Source of the DNA: Mya arenaria
Taxonomy: Eukaryota > Mollusca > Bivalvia > Myida > Myidae
NCBI RefSeq assembly: GCF_026914265.1
Contig: NC_069129.1
Coordinates: 19,143,945 to 19,207,944, forward strand
DNA length: 64,000 bases
Reading direction: 5' to 3'
A program made the translations under genes and the position numbers. A model generated the notes under the pieces. The model worked only from the letters and a program-made list of their open reading frames with translations, was not told the origin of the DNA and did no database searches. Positions 11,821 to 23,660 of the stretch are shown in pieces (the first letter of the stretch is position 1; every line of letters starts with the position of its first letter).

Positions 11821-12161
11821 TTTAAGCTGCACTCTTACAGATTGACCGATTTGAATTATTTTTTGTCTCATAATCAGCTGATTTTCGCAAAAATGCTTTC
11901 AATTCAGTCATTAAAGATAACTCACAATAGAACAGATCTCAATGATTTCGAAAACTGCAAAACAATCAGTTCTCTTAAAGCGTTTGTAACTCTTTTTAAC
12001 TAAAAAACATCACTTTTTGAACGTCAATACTTCGATCTGATCTTTTATCAGCACTCTAATATCCCAAGTTTTCAGACAATTACGCCACATTTGACACATT
12101 CCAACTTATAAAATAAAAAAAAAATGTCAAAACAGTCAATCTATGAGAGTGCAGCTTTAAA
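11821..12161. mobile_element. MITE, family 'aagctgcactctcacaga', copy 1
   Basis: Ends are inverted: 'aagctgcactcttacagatt' on the left, complemented by 'atgagagtgcagcttt' on the right. The same ends and a similar size occur at 54149-54503. The interior is AT-rich with no coding potential. Target duplication is ambiguous because the ends abut TTAA-like sequence. Confidence 0.75.
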
Positions 12162-12774
12162 GGACTGCAAACTAGAACAGTATTCGTGCGCATTATTTGA
12201 TATAAAGAACAAAGTTGCAATCTTTAAATACATTATCTACACTACATTTTTGGTCATTAAGTTGTGCTGTTTTACATATCTGTAATCAGCAAGTACTACC
12301 CTTGTCAAAGGATACCAAGATTAATTGCGGATCAATATTAAATGTATTGCCAATGCCTCGATAAACTGACAAGCTTATCAGTACGTTAAATATCTCATTC
12401 ACAATGCTGGTACATACATGATAAATGAATAACCCAAAACAATTTTTTATGCTTTATATAATATTGACGGATGTTAGAATCACGAAAGTTGTTCGTTTTA
12501 TTGCTTTTATTTATGTCCCTTTCCCTCTCCAAATACAACCTTTTCCTATTTTATTGGTAATTATCGCCAAACTCTAAGGATTATTTTTAATCATCAACTC
12601 AAAAACAGAAACGTAACATATTTGCCTATTACTCTATCAATTTTGACACTGCAACCAAAATCTGAACTAAAAAAACTTTTTGTCTAGGAAAATCATTTTT
12701 GTTGACAAAGTTTGTTCAACTCTTGAGAAACAGGAAAGAATCGGGGCATAAAAGTTGTTTGCCTCCAGTCCCCT
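12162..12774. other. No gene recognised
   Basis: AT-rich sequence without repeats or coding signal that I can support. Confidence 0.45.
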
Positions 12775-14110
12775 CACCTAGACACGGGAAATCCTAAACA
12801 CTAGGACACAGAAACCCCTCCCTCCCCCACCCCCTACGTAGACGAGAGAAAATCTCAATACAAGTACAAAGGCAACCCCTACTGAGACGTGGGTAATCCT
12901 CAATTCTAGGACAAAGGCTCCCCGTTCCTCGCCGTGGGTAATCCTCAATTCTATGGCAACGGCTGCCCCTACGTAGACATGGGAAATCCTCGGTCCTAGG
13001 ACAAAGGCTCTTCATTCGTAGAGGGAAATCTCCAATCCTTGGACACAGGCTTCACCTATGTAGACGCGAGAAATCTCCAATCCTACGTCACAGACCCCCT
13101 AACCGCCTACGTAGACGAGGGAAATCTCCAATCCTCGAATCTCCAATACTACGACACAGACCCCTACCCAACGTAGACAAGGGAACTCTCAAATCCTAGG
13201 ACACAGGCTCCCCATCCATAGACGCGGGAAATATCCAATCCTAGGACACAGGCGCCCCAACGTAAACAAGGGAAATCTCCAATCCTAGGACACAGGCTCC
13301 CCATCCATAGACGCGGGAAATCCCAATCGTAAGACACAGGCTCTCCTACGTAGACCAGGGAAATCTCTAATTTCTTAGACACAGGCTCCCCTTCGTAGAC
13401 AAGTGAAATCTCCAATCCTAGAACACATGTTCCCCCTATGTATATAAAGAACATCTCCAATCCTAAGACACAGGCTCCCCTACGTAGACAAGGAAAATCT
13501 CCATTCCTAGGACACAGGCTCCCTCTACGTAGACGATGGAAATCTCCAATCCAAGGACACAGGCTCACCCTACGTAAACGAGAGAAAATCTCCAATCCTA
13601 GGACACAGTCTCCCTCTACGTAAACGAGGGAAATCTCCAATCCAAAGACACAGGCTCCCCCTACGTAAACGAGAGAAAATCTCCAATCCTAGGACACAGT
13701 CTCCTTCTACGTAAACGAGGGAAATCTCCAATCGTAGAACACTGTCTCTCCCTGTGTAGACGAGGGTGATCTCCAATCGTAGAACATTGGCTCCCCCTAC
13801 GTAGACGAGGGTGATTTCCAATCATAGGACACAGGCTCCTTCTTCAAAAACGAGGGAAATCTCCAATCGTAGGCAGATGAGGGAGATCTCCAACTCTAAG
13901 ACAGAGGCTTCTTTCGTAGATGAGTGAAACACTCAATTCTAGGACACAGGCTTCCCTACGTCCACGAGGGAGATCTCCAATCCTACGACCCCACGCAGAT
14001 GAGGGAAATCTAAAATCCTAGTGAAATCCTCAATACTAGGACAGAGGCTCTCTTACGTAAACGAGGGCGATCTCCAATCCTAGCACAAAGGCCTCCCATA
14101 CGTAGATGGG
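12775..14110. repeat. 45-bp minisatellite, about 30 units
   Basis: Units read approximately 'gggaaatctccaatcctagg' followed by 'acacaggctcccc' and 'tacgtagacga', with a period of 45 bp. Because 45 is a multiple of three, minus-strand frames show a 15-residue period ('GDFPRLRRGSLCPRI'). They are interrupted repeatedly by frame changes and by units of other lengths (for example near 13090-13160), and have no start or splice context. It is therefore treated as a minisatellite, not a repeat protein. Confidence 0.9.
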
Positions 14111-14371
14111 ATAAATTTTCTGATATTAACCGTTACCATGCGTGTAAAAATTGTATCGACAGATTAGTTAAGTAACTACTTTAATCAGTCTTTTAATGGA
14201 AATTTAAGGAATGAACTTATTATTTGAAAATACATATTCAATATTTCCTTTCAAGATATTGTGTTATTCCCCTTTGAAGCCTAATGAGTCAACCGTTTTT
14301 TCTTCTTCCGACCCTTTTATAGTCTTCTAAGGTATCAACTGTAAAAAATCATTGCATATGTTTATAGTATG

Positions 14372-14600
14372 TACCAGTCAATTGTAATCACGATCCATCC
14401 AGGTCTGGAGAATAGCGAGGACTTTGACTTTTAGTCCAGCCAAGCCCGGGTAAAACCCCCGCCCTGTGGGGACGAACTAATGGTAAAATCCCCGACAAAT
14501 GCCCCCGAACCCCAGGCACCCTAAGCAATGCCCATTCCCCGCTTTATTTGGCGCGAATACAAAACCACCGCATTACCGGTTACAATTGACTGGTGCATTA
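14372..14600. mobile_element. MITE, family 'accagtcaattgtaa'
   Basis: Begins 'taccagtcaattgtaatcac' and ends 'ggttacaattgactggtgca', giving inverted repeats of about 15 bp over about 229 bp. This is the uninterrupted relative of the split copy at 3433-3890. The interior is GC-richer than its surroundings ('cccccgccctgtgggg'). Confidence 0.8.
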
Positions 14601-14606
14601 CTCTAT

Positions 14607-15826
14607 TACATACTCCCTGGTATTATCATATGCCGCACACACAGCTCACAAATGCTCGTCAACCCTTTCATCCCAAATCGTTTTTATTATATTGATCTCT
14701 TAACGGTACGTTTGAATGGCATTTACCATAAAAAATACTGAGAGAATGAAACTATTCTGAGATCTTATCATTCAAAATTCACCTTTTTAACATTTCTTTG
14801 ATTGATTATAGTTTCGCTCTTAAATTTTAGTGCTATGAATTATGAGCAAAAAATCCTCAAACATCTCAATCACATTTCAACATGTACGCTATACTTTAAA
14901 AGCTTGCCATATGTTACTTTAGTTCCGGCCAAAAACATAAATTAATATGAAACTGGTGACCCGCCCAAACCTAAATTTTAAGGGCTGGCCATATATAATA
15001 ATAATGGCATAATTTGCTAAAAAAACATAACCACGCGGCACATGGTGTAATACTTCGAACAAGAAGTGTCACAGGAACCACATGTACTATTTTGCTTTTG
15101 CCTTACAATATATTTGTTCAACTCTGCTTGCTTAAACATTGAATTGAAAACGTCTTTACTTCATGTTTTTGCACGAAGATAAACAAAAAATAGGGGTTTG
15201 TGCAAAATCTAATCCAGAATTTTTGAAACAGATCTATACTTGATTTGTTTGTGTAACGATAAACCAGGTGATACTCTACTATAAGCGCTTTTAAAGTTTG
15301 TTTGCTTTTGATATTTGCGTTTTTGATTATCACCTTTGACTTTTTTTTACAAATGTAATTTGGTGTGCTCTCCCTAAGTAGTTTTAAACAAAAGACACTA
15401 CTCCAAGATTACAAAGCCAAACTTCAACTTAAATATTTAAACCTTCATCATTAATATTACATGTTATAACAAATTTGTATTTTTAATGGCGTTTTAAACA
15501 TTTACAAACTAAATTATATATAATCTTATATATGCATGGTATCTTGCCTCATAAGCAGGCTATTACAGGCAGTGTTTTATTTTATTTCTTTACAGTTTCT
15601 CTGATTCATTGAAACATACTTGTATACATTTGTTTTGTTATCATATCTCTCGTTAAAATTTCTGTTTTTGACAAGAAGCTGACAACCTAAGCAGGGCCGA
15701 TGTTTGCAGACTACGACCGATATATTTAGATATAAATTTTGACACAGACACATTGCAGCTGATAACAATGTTTGTACGGATTTATATTATGCATCGATAT
15801 AGATAAACACGTATCTAAAATATTTA
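14607..15826. other. No gene recognised; 5' flank of family copy 2
   Basis: AT-rich. Frames at 15118-15333 and 15577-15768 (-) carry no recognisable motif. The last 50 bases hold a weak TATA-like 'tatagataaacacg' (about 15799) where the other copies have TATAAATAG. Confidence 0.4.
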
Positions 15827-16151
15827 AAGTGGAGTCGAAACTAGACTAAAATGGCGAATGTTAGGTTGCTTGTCTTATAGCAGCGTGCATAGTCATTTTT
15901 GCAATTGCACTGTTGTATATGCAACCAGGGTTACCGATGATCTTCACTAGATTACACATCAAACCATCCATGGAGAAAACGGATCATTTTTTTTTATTAC
16001 TTTCATTTCATTAATATAGTCGAATTAATTCCTTAGATAGTGTATAATGCTTAAGTATAAATGCTATCGTTGGCACATCACTATGCATTAAAGGTTCATT
16101 TTTCAACATTTAACAATAATGAAAATGATAAAGTAGGAATATTTTTTACAG

Positions 16152-17417
16152 GTTGTCTTCAGGAGTATTCACCTATATTTCCAGCATCGCCGCTGCTTGT
16201 CGATTACTTCAAACAGCATGGACCTCTCGTTGGGCGGGTATGGATGTTTCGGTTATTGGATGAACAACTGAAAAACAGAAAGGCAAATGGCATTCTACTC
16301 GAAGCTGACATGGGGTATGGGAAATCTGCTATTGCTGCTCACATAACATGTGCCAAAGAAGGTGATCAAGGTATAGAACTGAGAAAAAGGCTGATTGCTT
16401 TTCATGTTTGTAAATTTGATGTATGGAAAACACACGAGGTAGGAGTCTTCATTCAACGACTAGTTTCAATGATATCAAACAATATTCCAGAATTTACTGA
16501 TAATATTAACGAGGAATGATTACGTTTCTTTATAGACGATAAATGCGACTCCTACCCGGTTGGTTGCATAGACAAATGCATCATTCACCCTTTAGAACGA
16601 ACGAATATATCCGATGGAAGTGAAGACTGCAGGCTTATAATAATCGATGCTTTGGATGAATGTAATGAAACATGTTCGTTTGAAAAAAGTAACTAAATAT
16701 TCTATCTCATGGAACGCCGTGCAAATAAATTTCCAAGTTGGATCAAGTTTCTTATAACGTGTAGAAGGCTACCACGTAATGAAAGACTTAAATATAATTT
16801 AAATAGGACAGACTTTCATCACCTTGAAACCCGGAATTTAAAAGACATTGATCTATACTTTAACCAGTCTTTTAGAGAAAAGAACGTCACAATTTTCCTG
16901 ATTGCTGTTAATGCAGATTTTACACAGCAGAACCAAATAAACAATTTGAATCGATATTATCAAGACCAGTTTGACACGGGTTCGATTTTTCGAAATCCAT
17001 TTTGGAAGTCTTGGTGACAACCTCTCTTATTAAAACTCCAGAAAATATACGGAACGTCATTTCTTTAAATGCTGTCGAGAATGTATCACTTTCCATGTTT
17101 GAAAAGAAACTATCCATTATACAACAGTTCACAGACATTTTAAATGGCGAAATTGAGTTCAAACATTTTTCGTTGTTCAAGTGGCTGGAAGAAGACTGCC
17201 CCGATCTGGGGTATAGACTCTCTCTTTCAAACGGTCATCAGGCCAATGCGCACTATATTCTGCATGAACTTAATACTTCTAATTTTACTTTTGATGTTAT
17301 CGCTTTACTTTTACACATACAATCTGCTAATGAGGGTCCAGGTCTACAAGAACAGTTTATAAACATACCTAAAATGTCCTCTTTAGAATGGAGAAGAAAT
17401 GTTCAGAAGGACCTGTG
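16152..17417 (+). pseudogene. STAND NTPase exon of copy 2
   Basis: The acceptor 'ttttttacag' precedes 16152. The exon encodes 'GPLVGRVWMFRLLDE' (the GR-W-F segment before the P-loop in TANC-like STAND proteins), Walker A 'ADMGYGKSA', Walker B 'LIIIDALDEC' and sensor-like 'LITCRRLP'. Then follows a helical winged-helix-like region with 'FKHFSLFKWLEEDCPD'. It ends at a phase-2 donor, tg|gtaaga. Two in-frame stops and one 13-bp deletion separate these motifs, so the domain cannot be made in one piece. Confidence 0.85.
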
Positions 17418-17496
17418 GTAAGAATAATTAAAAGAGGCAAAATGAAAGAAATACCGGAGATACTGTTCCACCACTTTCCGGCGGCAATCATTTTAG
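17418..17496 (+). other. 79-bp intron, phase 2, copy 2
   Basis: GTAAGA at the start and TTTTAG at the end. The length is not a multiple of three, yet removing it puts the NTPase frame exactly into the ankyrin frame (tg|t act gaa aac). The copy at 34 kb has an intron at the same place and phase but 81 bp long. Together these show a real small intron rather than random stops. Confidence 0.85.
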
Positions 17497-20400
17497 TACT
17501 GAAAACATTTCAGTGGCGTTTATTGCTGTAGAAAATGGATATACAGACGCTTTAAAGCAGCTGGTAAATCACGGAGCGGATATACACTTTCGCATGCCAA
17601 TGTTTTCCAATATGTTAACTTCCTATGACGCTGTGGAGATAGCAACTAATTTCAAGCACTGGAATTACGGGTTGCTAGACATAGCAGCCCAAAATGAACA
17701 TACAGAAACAGTCAAACTAATGTTAAACGATGACTTATTTTCGTCTTATAATTTCCATGAAAAGAATGGATTGAGCCTGTCACTATGGCATCTTGCTTGC
17801 ATGATTAATCGTATCGAAGCGGTTGAAGGGTTTTTACAGTTCAATCGTTCTTTTGTTGACTGGAAATACCTGTACATTGCAGCTGAAAATGGCAATAACG
17901 AACTCGTTAAACTCCCCTTAGAAGCAGGAATTTATGACAAATGTGTGTTATGCACTAATGAATTCTACTGGATTCCAAACGGCACTGCTAGAGTACAAGG
18001 GTACATGGTCCCTGAAAACGATTCGATGTACGTTCTTTTCGATGACTGGAGCGAATTGTCATGTGAGTCCGCATTACATGCAGCTATTCGGCAGAACCAC
18101 CTGAAGGTCGTTAGAGAGTTGTTGAAAAACAGTACGCATTCAACACTTCATTGTCTGGATCGAGGAGGTCGCCCTGCTTTGATCGCTGCACTTCAAAGTA
18201 ATCGTACTGAAATTGTTCGACTTTTCCTTGAACTGAACAACGCATACATGAGAAAAGTTGAATGCCAGGAAACGCCGGTGTTAAAAGACAATATACAAAT
18301 ACACCATTTAGAATTGGTAAAATTGACCAATATGAAATGCAAAGCCGGACACGGTTTTGAGCATGCCAAATCGCCAATGTCTGTGGCTTTACCAAATATA
18401 ACTGAACTTACAATTTTCGACTTTAACCGAAGAGACGAAGACGATTGTTTACCCATCTATTATGCAGCCTGTGGAAACAACGTTGAATACCTTCACTTTT
18501 TACTGCAACGTCATGAGATGCTGTTTGAATCACTTCTTTGCTTTAATAACACAAACGCCTTTCATTCAACGATTCACTGTAGAGCATTTGATACCTTCCA
18601 TTACTTCATCAATAACTATGGCACTTTGTCAAAGTCAAAGTCAAAGTCCGGATTTGGACACAATTTCCAACAATATGTGTCGTACCTTCTCAAACTATCA
18701 AATAACCAAGAAGAATTCGCAAAGGACGCAAAAGACAAAACGTGGAGTAAAATGTTCAAAGTTTTTATTGAAAGGTTACATGTTAATGTTTCAATGATGC
18801 AAGATGAGAACGGCAACAGTATGCTTCATGATATTTTTAAGAACGGGCATTTCGAATTACTTAGATATCTGGTAGCAAAAAGGCGAAATGCTACTTTAGA
18901 GTTACTTCAAAGCTTTTCATTAATAGGACAGTCACAAATTACATATCTAGCCAAATACATGCATATTCATTCGCAAGTATGTCCGATCTGAAATTATGTT
19001 TGATATTTTTTTTGACAAGGCCACATTCAGTTCAGCAAGAACAAAAACAGCTATCGGCGACTGAATACTGTTTTTCATTAGCGTCTCGCTTTTTGAATCG
19101 ATATAGGGTGTTTAATATGGAAGACAAGATTGCTATAATGCAACAATTACTTCGAAGGAAAAGTTATAACTTAGTTTACATTTACCTTAAACATATAATG
19201 CCTAGAGATAAGTTATTTAAGACAAAGGTGTTCGCCACTTTTCTAGACTTTGACAGCACTGGATATATTACTTCACATTGCCTTGTAGTTCTGCTTCATG
19301 ACATCAACACGCAGCAGCCGTCTTCTTTCAAGAGATATGAGATATTAAAGTGTTCTACCTGCTACGGACTACGGAATCGTTGCCAAGTCCATAAGTTTAC
19401 ACATAAAATATCTCGATTTCAAGGAAATTTTAATAGCAATGTCAGCTTTGTTTCTGAAACAATTTGTCTTGTTGTATTCAAACTTATGATTTCGTTTACC
19501 GATAATGGTGTTTTGACATCTTGCCTTAATCAGAAGGGATTGACTGTTTTAGAATTAGCTATAAATAGTAAGTCGACAGCGTTGATGAAGTTGCTTATAT
19601 ACAAAGGTGTTAAAATTAAAATTCCCCCCGAGGAACTCTTACTCCGCTCATTTAGACAAAAAGACCATATTGAGAAATTACCTGTAACCTTATTAAATGC
19701 TACATCTGATAACTCTACAGATCTAGTGAACTATCATTTCCACACATATGAACAAATCATGAACATATTTTACGCAACACAAACAACGGCAAGAAATAAA
19801 CGAGAAAACGCTCATTTATTGCACCTTGTGATGATAAATAACCTACTATTTCTTCAAAACCCTTCTTTTCTCCCCGAAAGAAATGACATGTTTTATGCTA
19901 GTTTTATTAATTTATATCATCCACAATTATCGAAATCCTTTATATGCACCGAACGTTCTTCGAACTTTTCGTTGATTCACTTGTTGTCACTCCATGGCTA
20001 TACAAACTCGATAGAAACCTGCGTCAAGTACTTTGGAAGGAATATTTCGACTTGTTCAAATATTGACGAATTTACTCCATTATATCTGTCTCAAATTTAT
20101 GACAGAACAAACAAAACATTTTATGCTATTTTAGAAAACAGTCCAAAAAAACAGCTAAAAGTTCCTAGAAAAACTGCTGAAAAGCATTTTCTTTATAACT
20201 TTGTCACCAAATTTTATTTTTCAAATGGCGAAAACAGTAGACAGCTGTGTTTTGTACGATATTTAAATATACCTTCAATGAGCATATATCAAACGATAAA
20301 ACTATACAAGTGTTTAAAATCAAAAGCCTATTCATTTGTTGAACCTGAGATATTTAGATCATTTCTTAAAAGACTTAAATTTGATATAATTTATCGTTCT

Positions 20401-21157
20401 TTTATAGAACTTTGTCAAGCGTTTATAAAGAAAACAGAGGATCTAAAGTTATTTTTGAGGACTTTACGCATGAATGGTTTCGTCTTTGTTGTAGATGTGA
20501 ACAGAGTTGAGAATAGTTTATCAAACTTAATGAGACTCCGGCATTTTATATGCATTCAGTTCATGGCAGTTGCTAAATTATACTTCAAGCAAAAAAACAT
20601 AACAGTTGTTACAGATGAAATTTTGGGCTGTAATGGTAAAACAGTTGTATAAACACGGTTTGGAAAGCTTTTCCTAAGAAAGACACTTTTGAAACGGTTC
20701 GACCACATGAATTTCTGTACATCTCACCTGGACAAAATTGAAGAAAAGTATTAAACTCAATGTTTTCAGGAAATGAGTTTTGTCACCAAACAATTATACA
20801 AACAGTTTTTTGGTCCTGCGAAAAACGCTTTTCAGAATATGTTACTAAGAACAGTATTATTGCAATCACATAATTTCAAAAGTTAAAAATTATTTAGACC
20901 AAAGGTTTAGTAAAATATTCAGTAAGGTAAACGAGTTCAAGTTGTTTTCTGATAATGCAATATATAGATACAAATATATGGATGCAATAACAACCTATCC
21001 ATTTGTCCAGTTTTCATTTCGGCATAATTTAACTGTTGAGTTTGAATATCATAAGAAGATAATGCCTAGTTACGAATACATAAACTAGTCTATGTTCAGT
21101 GAACAAATACGCAATGCTTATAAAAAGTTCAACAATAGAAATAACGGCGAAAACTAA
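17497..21157 (+). pseudogene. Ankyrin-repeat exon of copy 2
   Basis: One large exon. It opens with ankyrin-type repeats: 'FIAVENGYTDALKQLVNHGA', 'LLDIAAQNEHTETVKLML', 'YLYIAAENGNNELVK', 'ESALHAAIRQNHLKVVRELL', 'LPIYYAACGNNVEYLHFLLQ'. Further degenerate repeats follow ('TVLELAINSKSTALMKLLI', 'LIHLLSLHGYTNSIETCVKY'). A serine/lysine linker 'SKSKSKSGFG' (about 18625-18655) is shared with the edge copy. Open to 18991; after a frame change the frame 18979-20652 continues. Beyond 20652 it is degraded to 21157. Ankyrin arrays usually bind proteins; the ligand is unknown. Confidence 0.85.
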
Positions 21158-21411
21158 TTGTTTACTTTTAAAGAAGTTTGGTTACCCTGGAAACTGATTT
21201 GAAATTGCTAAGTACAGGCATTGGTTTTCTTAGAATATTAATGGATTGTATGCAAACAAAACATTGTGGATTTATGTTTGTATATTTTTATATGTGTAGT
21301 CATGGTTTGGTAATGTACCATTTTTGAAGTCAAAATTTGTATTCTACTGGGTTTACAATAATTGCCAAAGTTTGTTGGGACAGTATTTTGCTGATTTTGC
21401 TGTCGCTGTTT

Positions 21412-21907
21412 CACAGGGGAGTATCACGTGATCACTATAGTACATTGGCCGTACAAGATGGCGAATAATTAGACCGCATCAACACATAAACTTGGCGTTT
21501 ACGGATGGTAAATATTAAGGTAAGATCTTTAGAATAGGCGCAGAGTACCCGCATTGTAACACAGTTTACTCGCGTGTGTTTTGTTTTTCGAAGGTTTGCT
21601 TAGTTTAAGCCTGAAACTCGATACAGATTTTATTTATGTGAGTACATTGTCCGTATCAGTCTGATTTCCGTGTGTTTTAGCGCAAAATGCAGGAATATGA
21701 AACAAAAGTCTACAAAATATTGATTAAATTTGCAAATATTTACTTCGTTGTAAGTTTCAAGTGATAGTTCCGTGTTAAACAAAAGTTCTGGACAATTTTC
21801 AAAGCGAGTACATTGTCCGTACAAAATATTTATGAGTACATTGTCCGGACGATTTTTTAATTAACCTATAAGTGACATTTGCATTACTTTTTCTTCATTA
21901 TGAAATG
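21412..21907 (+). repeat. Left terminal inverted repeat of the 5.48-kb element
   Basis: Includes three copies of GAGTACATTGTCCG starting at 21640, 21806 and 21834, plus a variant 'agtacattggccgtac' near 21440. Such spaced subterminal motifs are typical transposase-binding sites. A 64-codon frame (21630-21824, -) recurs mirror-wise in the right end because it lies inside the repeat. Confidence 0.85.
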
Positions 21908-22113
21908 ATTTCTTTAAAACAAATAAGTTTGATAATCAGATTTAAATGTGTTCTTTATTATTTCACGATCTGATCACTATTCATTCACCACAATGGTACG
22001 TAAATGTTTCAAATATACATGTCATCGTATACGTATGCCTGTTTAAAAATTAAAAAGGCTTTTATTGTCGGAATCAATTTCTTAAGATAAGTTTATATCA
22101 GAAATACCCCATT

Positions 22114-22668
22114 ACATACCCCATGTAAGATGAGCCACGCGCAACAACGCGCCACTTCTTATTTCATTTATTGTATGGTTTATGAAATATATATTTTGCC
22201 ATTTCAATAAAGCGCAATAAAATATATATGTTTGCAGAAAAATGCGACCCGAGGGCAATTGCGTTAGCCGGTAACGAGGCTTGCCGAGTTACCGGTCTCG
22301 CAGCGTGTCCGAGGGTCGGATTTTTTAATCTGGACCGGAAAAAACATGATTTTATCTTTTTCTTGCATATGTAAATTTATCAATTTGTGGAGAAAATGAC
22401 GTTTAAAACGAACTTTTGTACTATTACACTAAAAGCGCGTGCGACATTGTTTACTGACGCCATAGAGCGCAGTGCTTTTAAGTAACTTAATCTAGCCTTT
22501 TTTAACGATTATTTATGTCAATTTTAATTAGAAGTCTAGCAAACATATTATATTAATTATTTGATTGTGCTTTATTGGAATGGCGTAATATATCTTTCAT
22601 AAACCATACAACAAATGGAAAAAGAAGTTGCGCGTTGTTGCGCGTGACTCATTTTACATGAGGTATGT
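22114..22668. mobile_element. Foldback MITE nested in the 5.48-kb element
   Basis: Arms of about 115 bp are inverted: 22114-22230 starting 'acataccccatgtaagatga' and 22555-22668 ending 'tttacatgaggtatgt'. Both contain 'cgcgcaacaacgcgc' or its complement. A second, inner hairpin with GCGACCCGAG/CGAGGGTCGGA arms sits at about 22244-22320, the same core type as the hairpin at 8053-8162. No coding potential. Confidence 0.8.
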
Positions 22669-22841
22669 CATGAATACGACACATGCCATATCGACACAAT
22701 ATGCGAAGGGTGACATGAGGGGTTCGCCTAAGCCTGATTATTTTTGTTAATCCAACGTATTTTTGGTGTGTTTTTAAATTCATTGCCACCATCTATCATA
22801 AACATGCAAATGTGTAATAAACCAATTGAAATTAATTTCAG

Positions 22842-23006
22842 GAGTCTAGAAAAGAATTGATGTGCCGGCATTGTGGGAAGGTATTTAAAAGCAGATCGGG
22901 GCTAAACGAACACGAGCACATCCATGATGAAAAGGCGCCATACCATTGCTGTGGAAATCCTTTCTGCAGCAAATCAAAAATGCAGAGACATTGGATTGCA
23001 CTTTAA
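22842..23006 (+). pseudogene. C2H2 zinc-finger exon fragment inside the 5.48-kb element
   Basis: After a good acceptor (ttaatttcag) the frame reads for 54 codons. It contains 'MCRHCGKVFKSRSGLNEHEH', a classic C2H2 finger (C-x2-C-x12-H-x3-H), then a second finger-like 'CCGNPFC..MQRH' lacking its final histidine. The stop TAA lies in the TTAA target of the element that follows, and would be a stop without that insert too. It could be a captured host exon or part of the element's own DNA-binding protein. No other exon of the same gene was identified on this strand. Confidence 0.65.
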
Positions 23007-23566
23007 GGTATTAGCCATGTTATACCACTCGGGAAACATCGGGTAACATCGACATATATCGCCACTCGCCGTAACAGATCGCGACGAACATCGGGCGTAT
23101 TCGGCCTGTCCCGGATGTTGCTATTTTTAGAAACGGAAGGTATTTCCCGGCTATTCATAGGTCAATAATGGAATTTCTACATCGTAGGATTTGGAAACAT
23201 TGTGATGTTTTTCTCATGAATATACGTTTAAAATAAATAAACACTTAAAGTACTCGCTGACAGTTGATTACGATACATCTAACAATTTGAGTTATTACAG
23301 TTAGACATGGATTATAAGTGAAATATACGCGTAAGAGAAGATTTTCTCTCGAAAAAAAACGAACTGTCAACACGGCATGGAATCAAAGGGCTCTGAATGT
23401 AAGTATCCTTGAGCAGTTTTGTACGTTGATGTGTTCAAAAACGTTTGTTTTTTTAATTTATCTTTGGAATTCTTAAATCATTTTTATTAGCTAAATGTTT
23501 AGTCAGCATGTTCATATTTTACATGTACTTATGTACATGTTACATATTTTTATATGTACAAGTTTG

Positions 23567-23616
<50 letters not shown>

Positions 23617-23629
23617 GTGATGATGAGGG

Positions 23630-23660
<31 letters not shown>

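Larger units (their letters stand above)
15828..21157 (+). pseudogene. HEPN-STAND-ankyrin family copy 2, broken
   Basis: The 5' flank 'gagtcgaaactagactaaaATGGCGAATGTTAG' (in pieces) matches the start of exon 1, but within about 15 bases of the ATG the sequence jumps into the end of exon 2 (membrane segment and 'KPSMEKT'). The whole HEPN region and intron 1 are therefore missing. The exon-2 donor has changed from GGT to GAT. The NTPase exon and ankyrin exon follow in order. Lesions include TGA at 16517, TAA at 16694, a 13-bp deletion near 16976, frame changes near 18970-19010 and TAA at 20650. The last codons (..'NNGEN' stop at 21155-21157) match other copies. The 3' flank aligns with that of the 34-kb copy. 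It probably makes no full-length protein. Confidence 0.85.

Noticed and set aside
12794-13821. Minus-strand frames of 73-158 codons as a repeat-protein gene
   Set aside because: They arise from the 45-bp minisatellite; frames break between units and there is no start or splice context.
16517-16519. TGA opposite a cysteine codon, suggesting a selenocysteine
   Set aside because: Copy 3 has a TAA one codon away, further stops follow in copy 2, and no SECIS-like 3' structure was seen; ordinary decay explains it.
21630-21824. 64-codon frame conserved with 26481-26675
   Set aside because: The conservation is due to the element's terminal inverted repeats, not to selection on protein.
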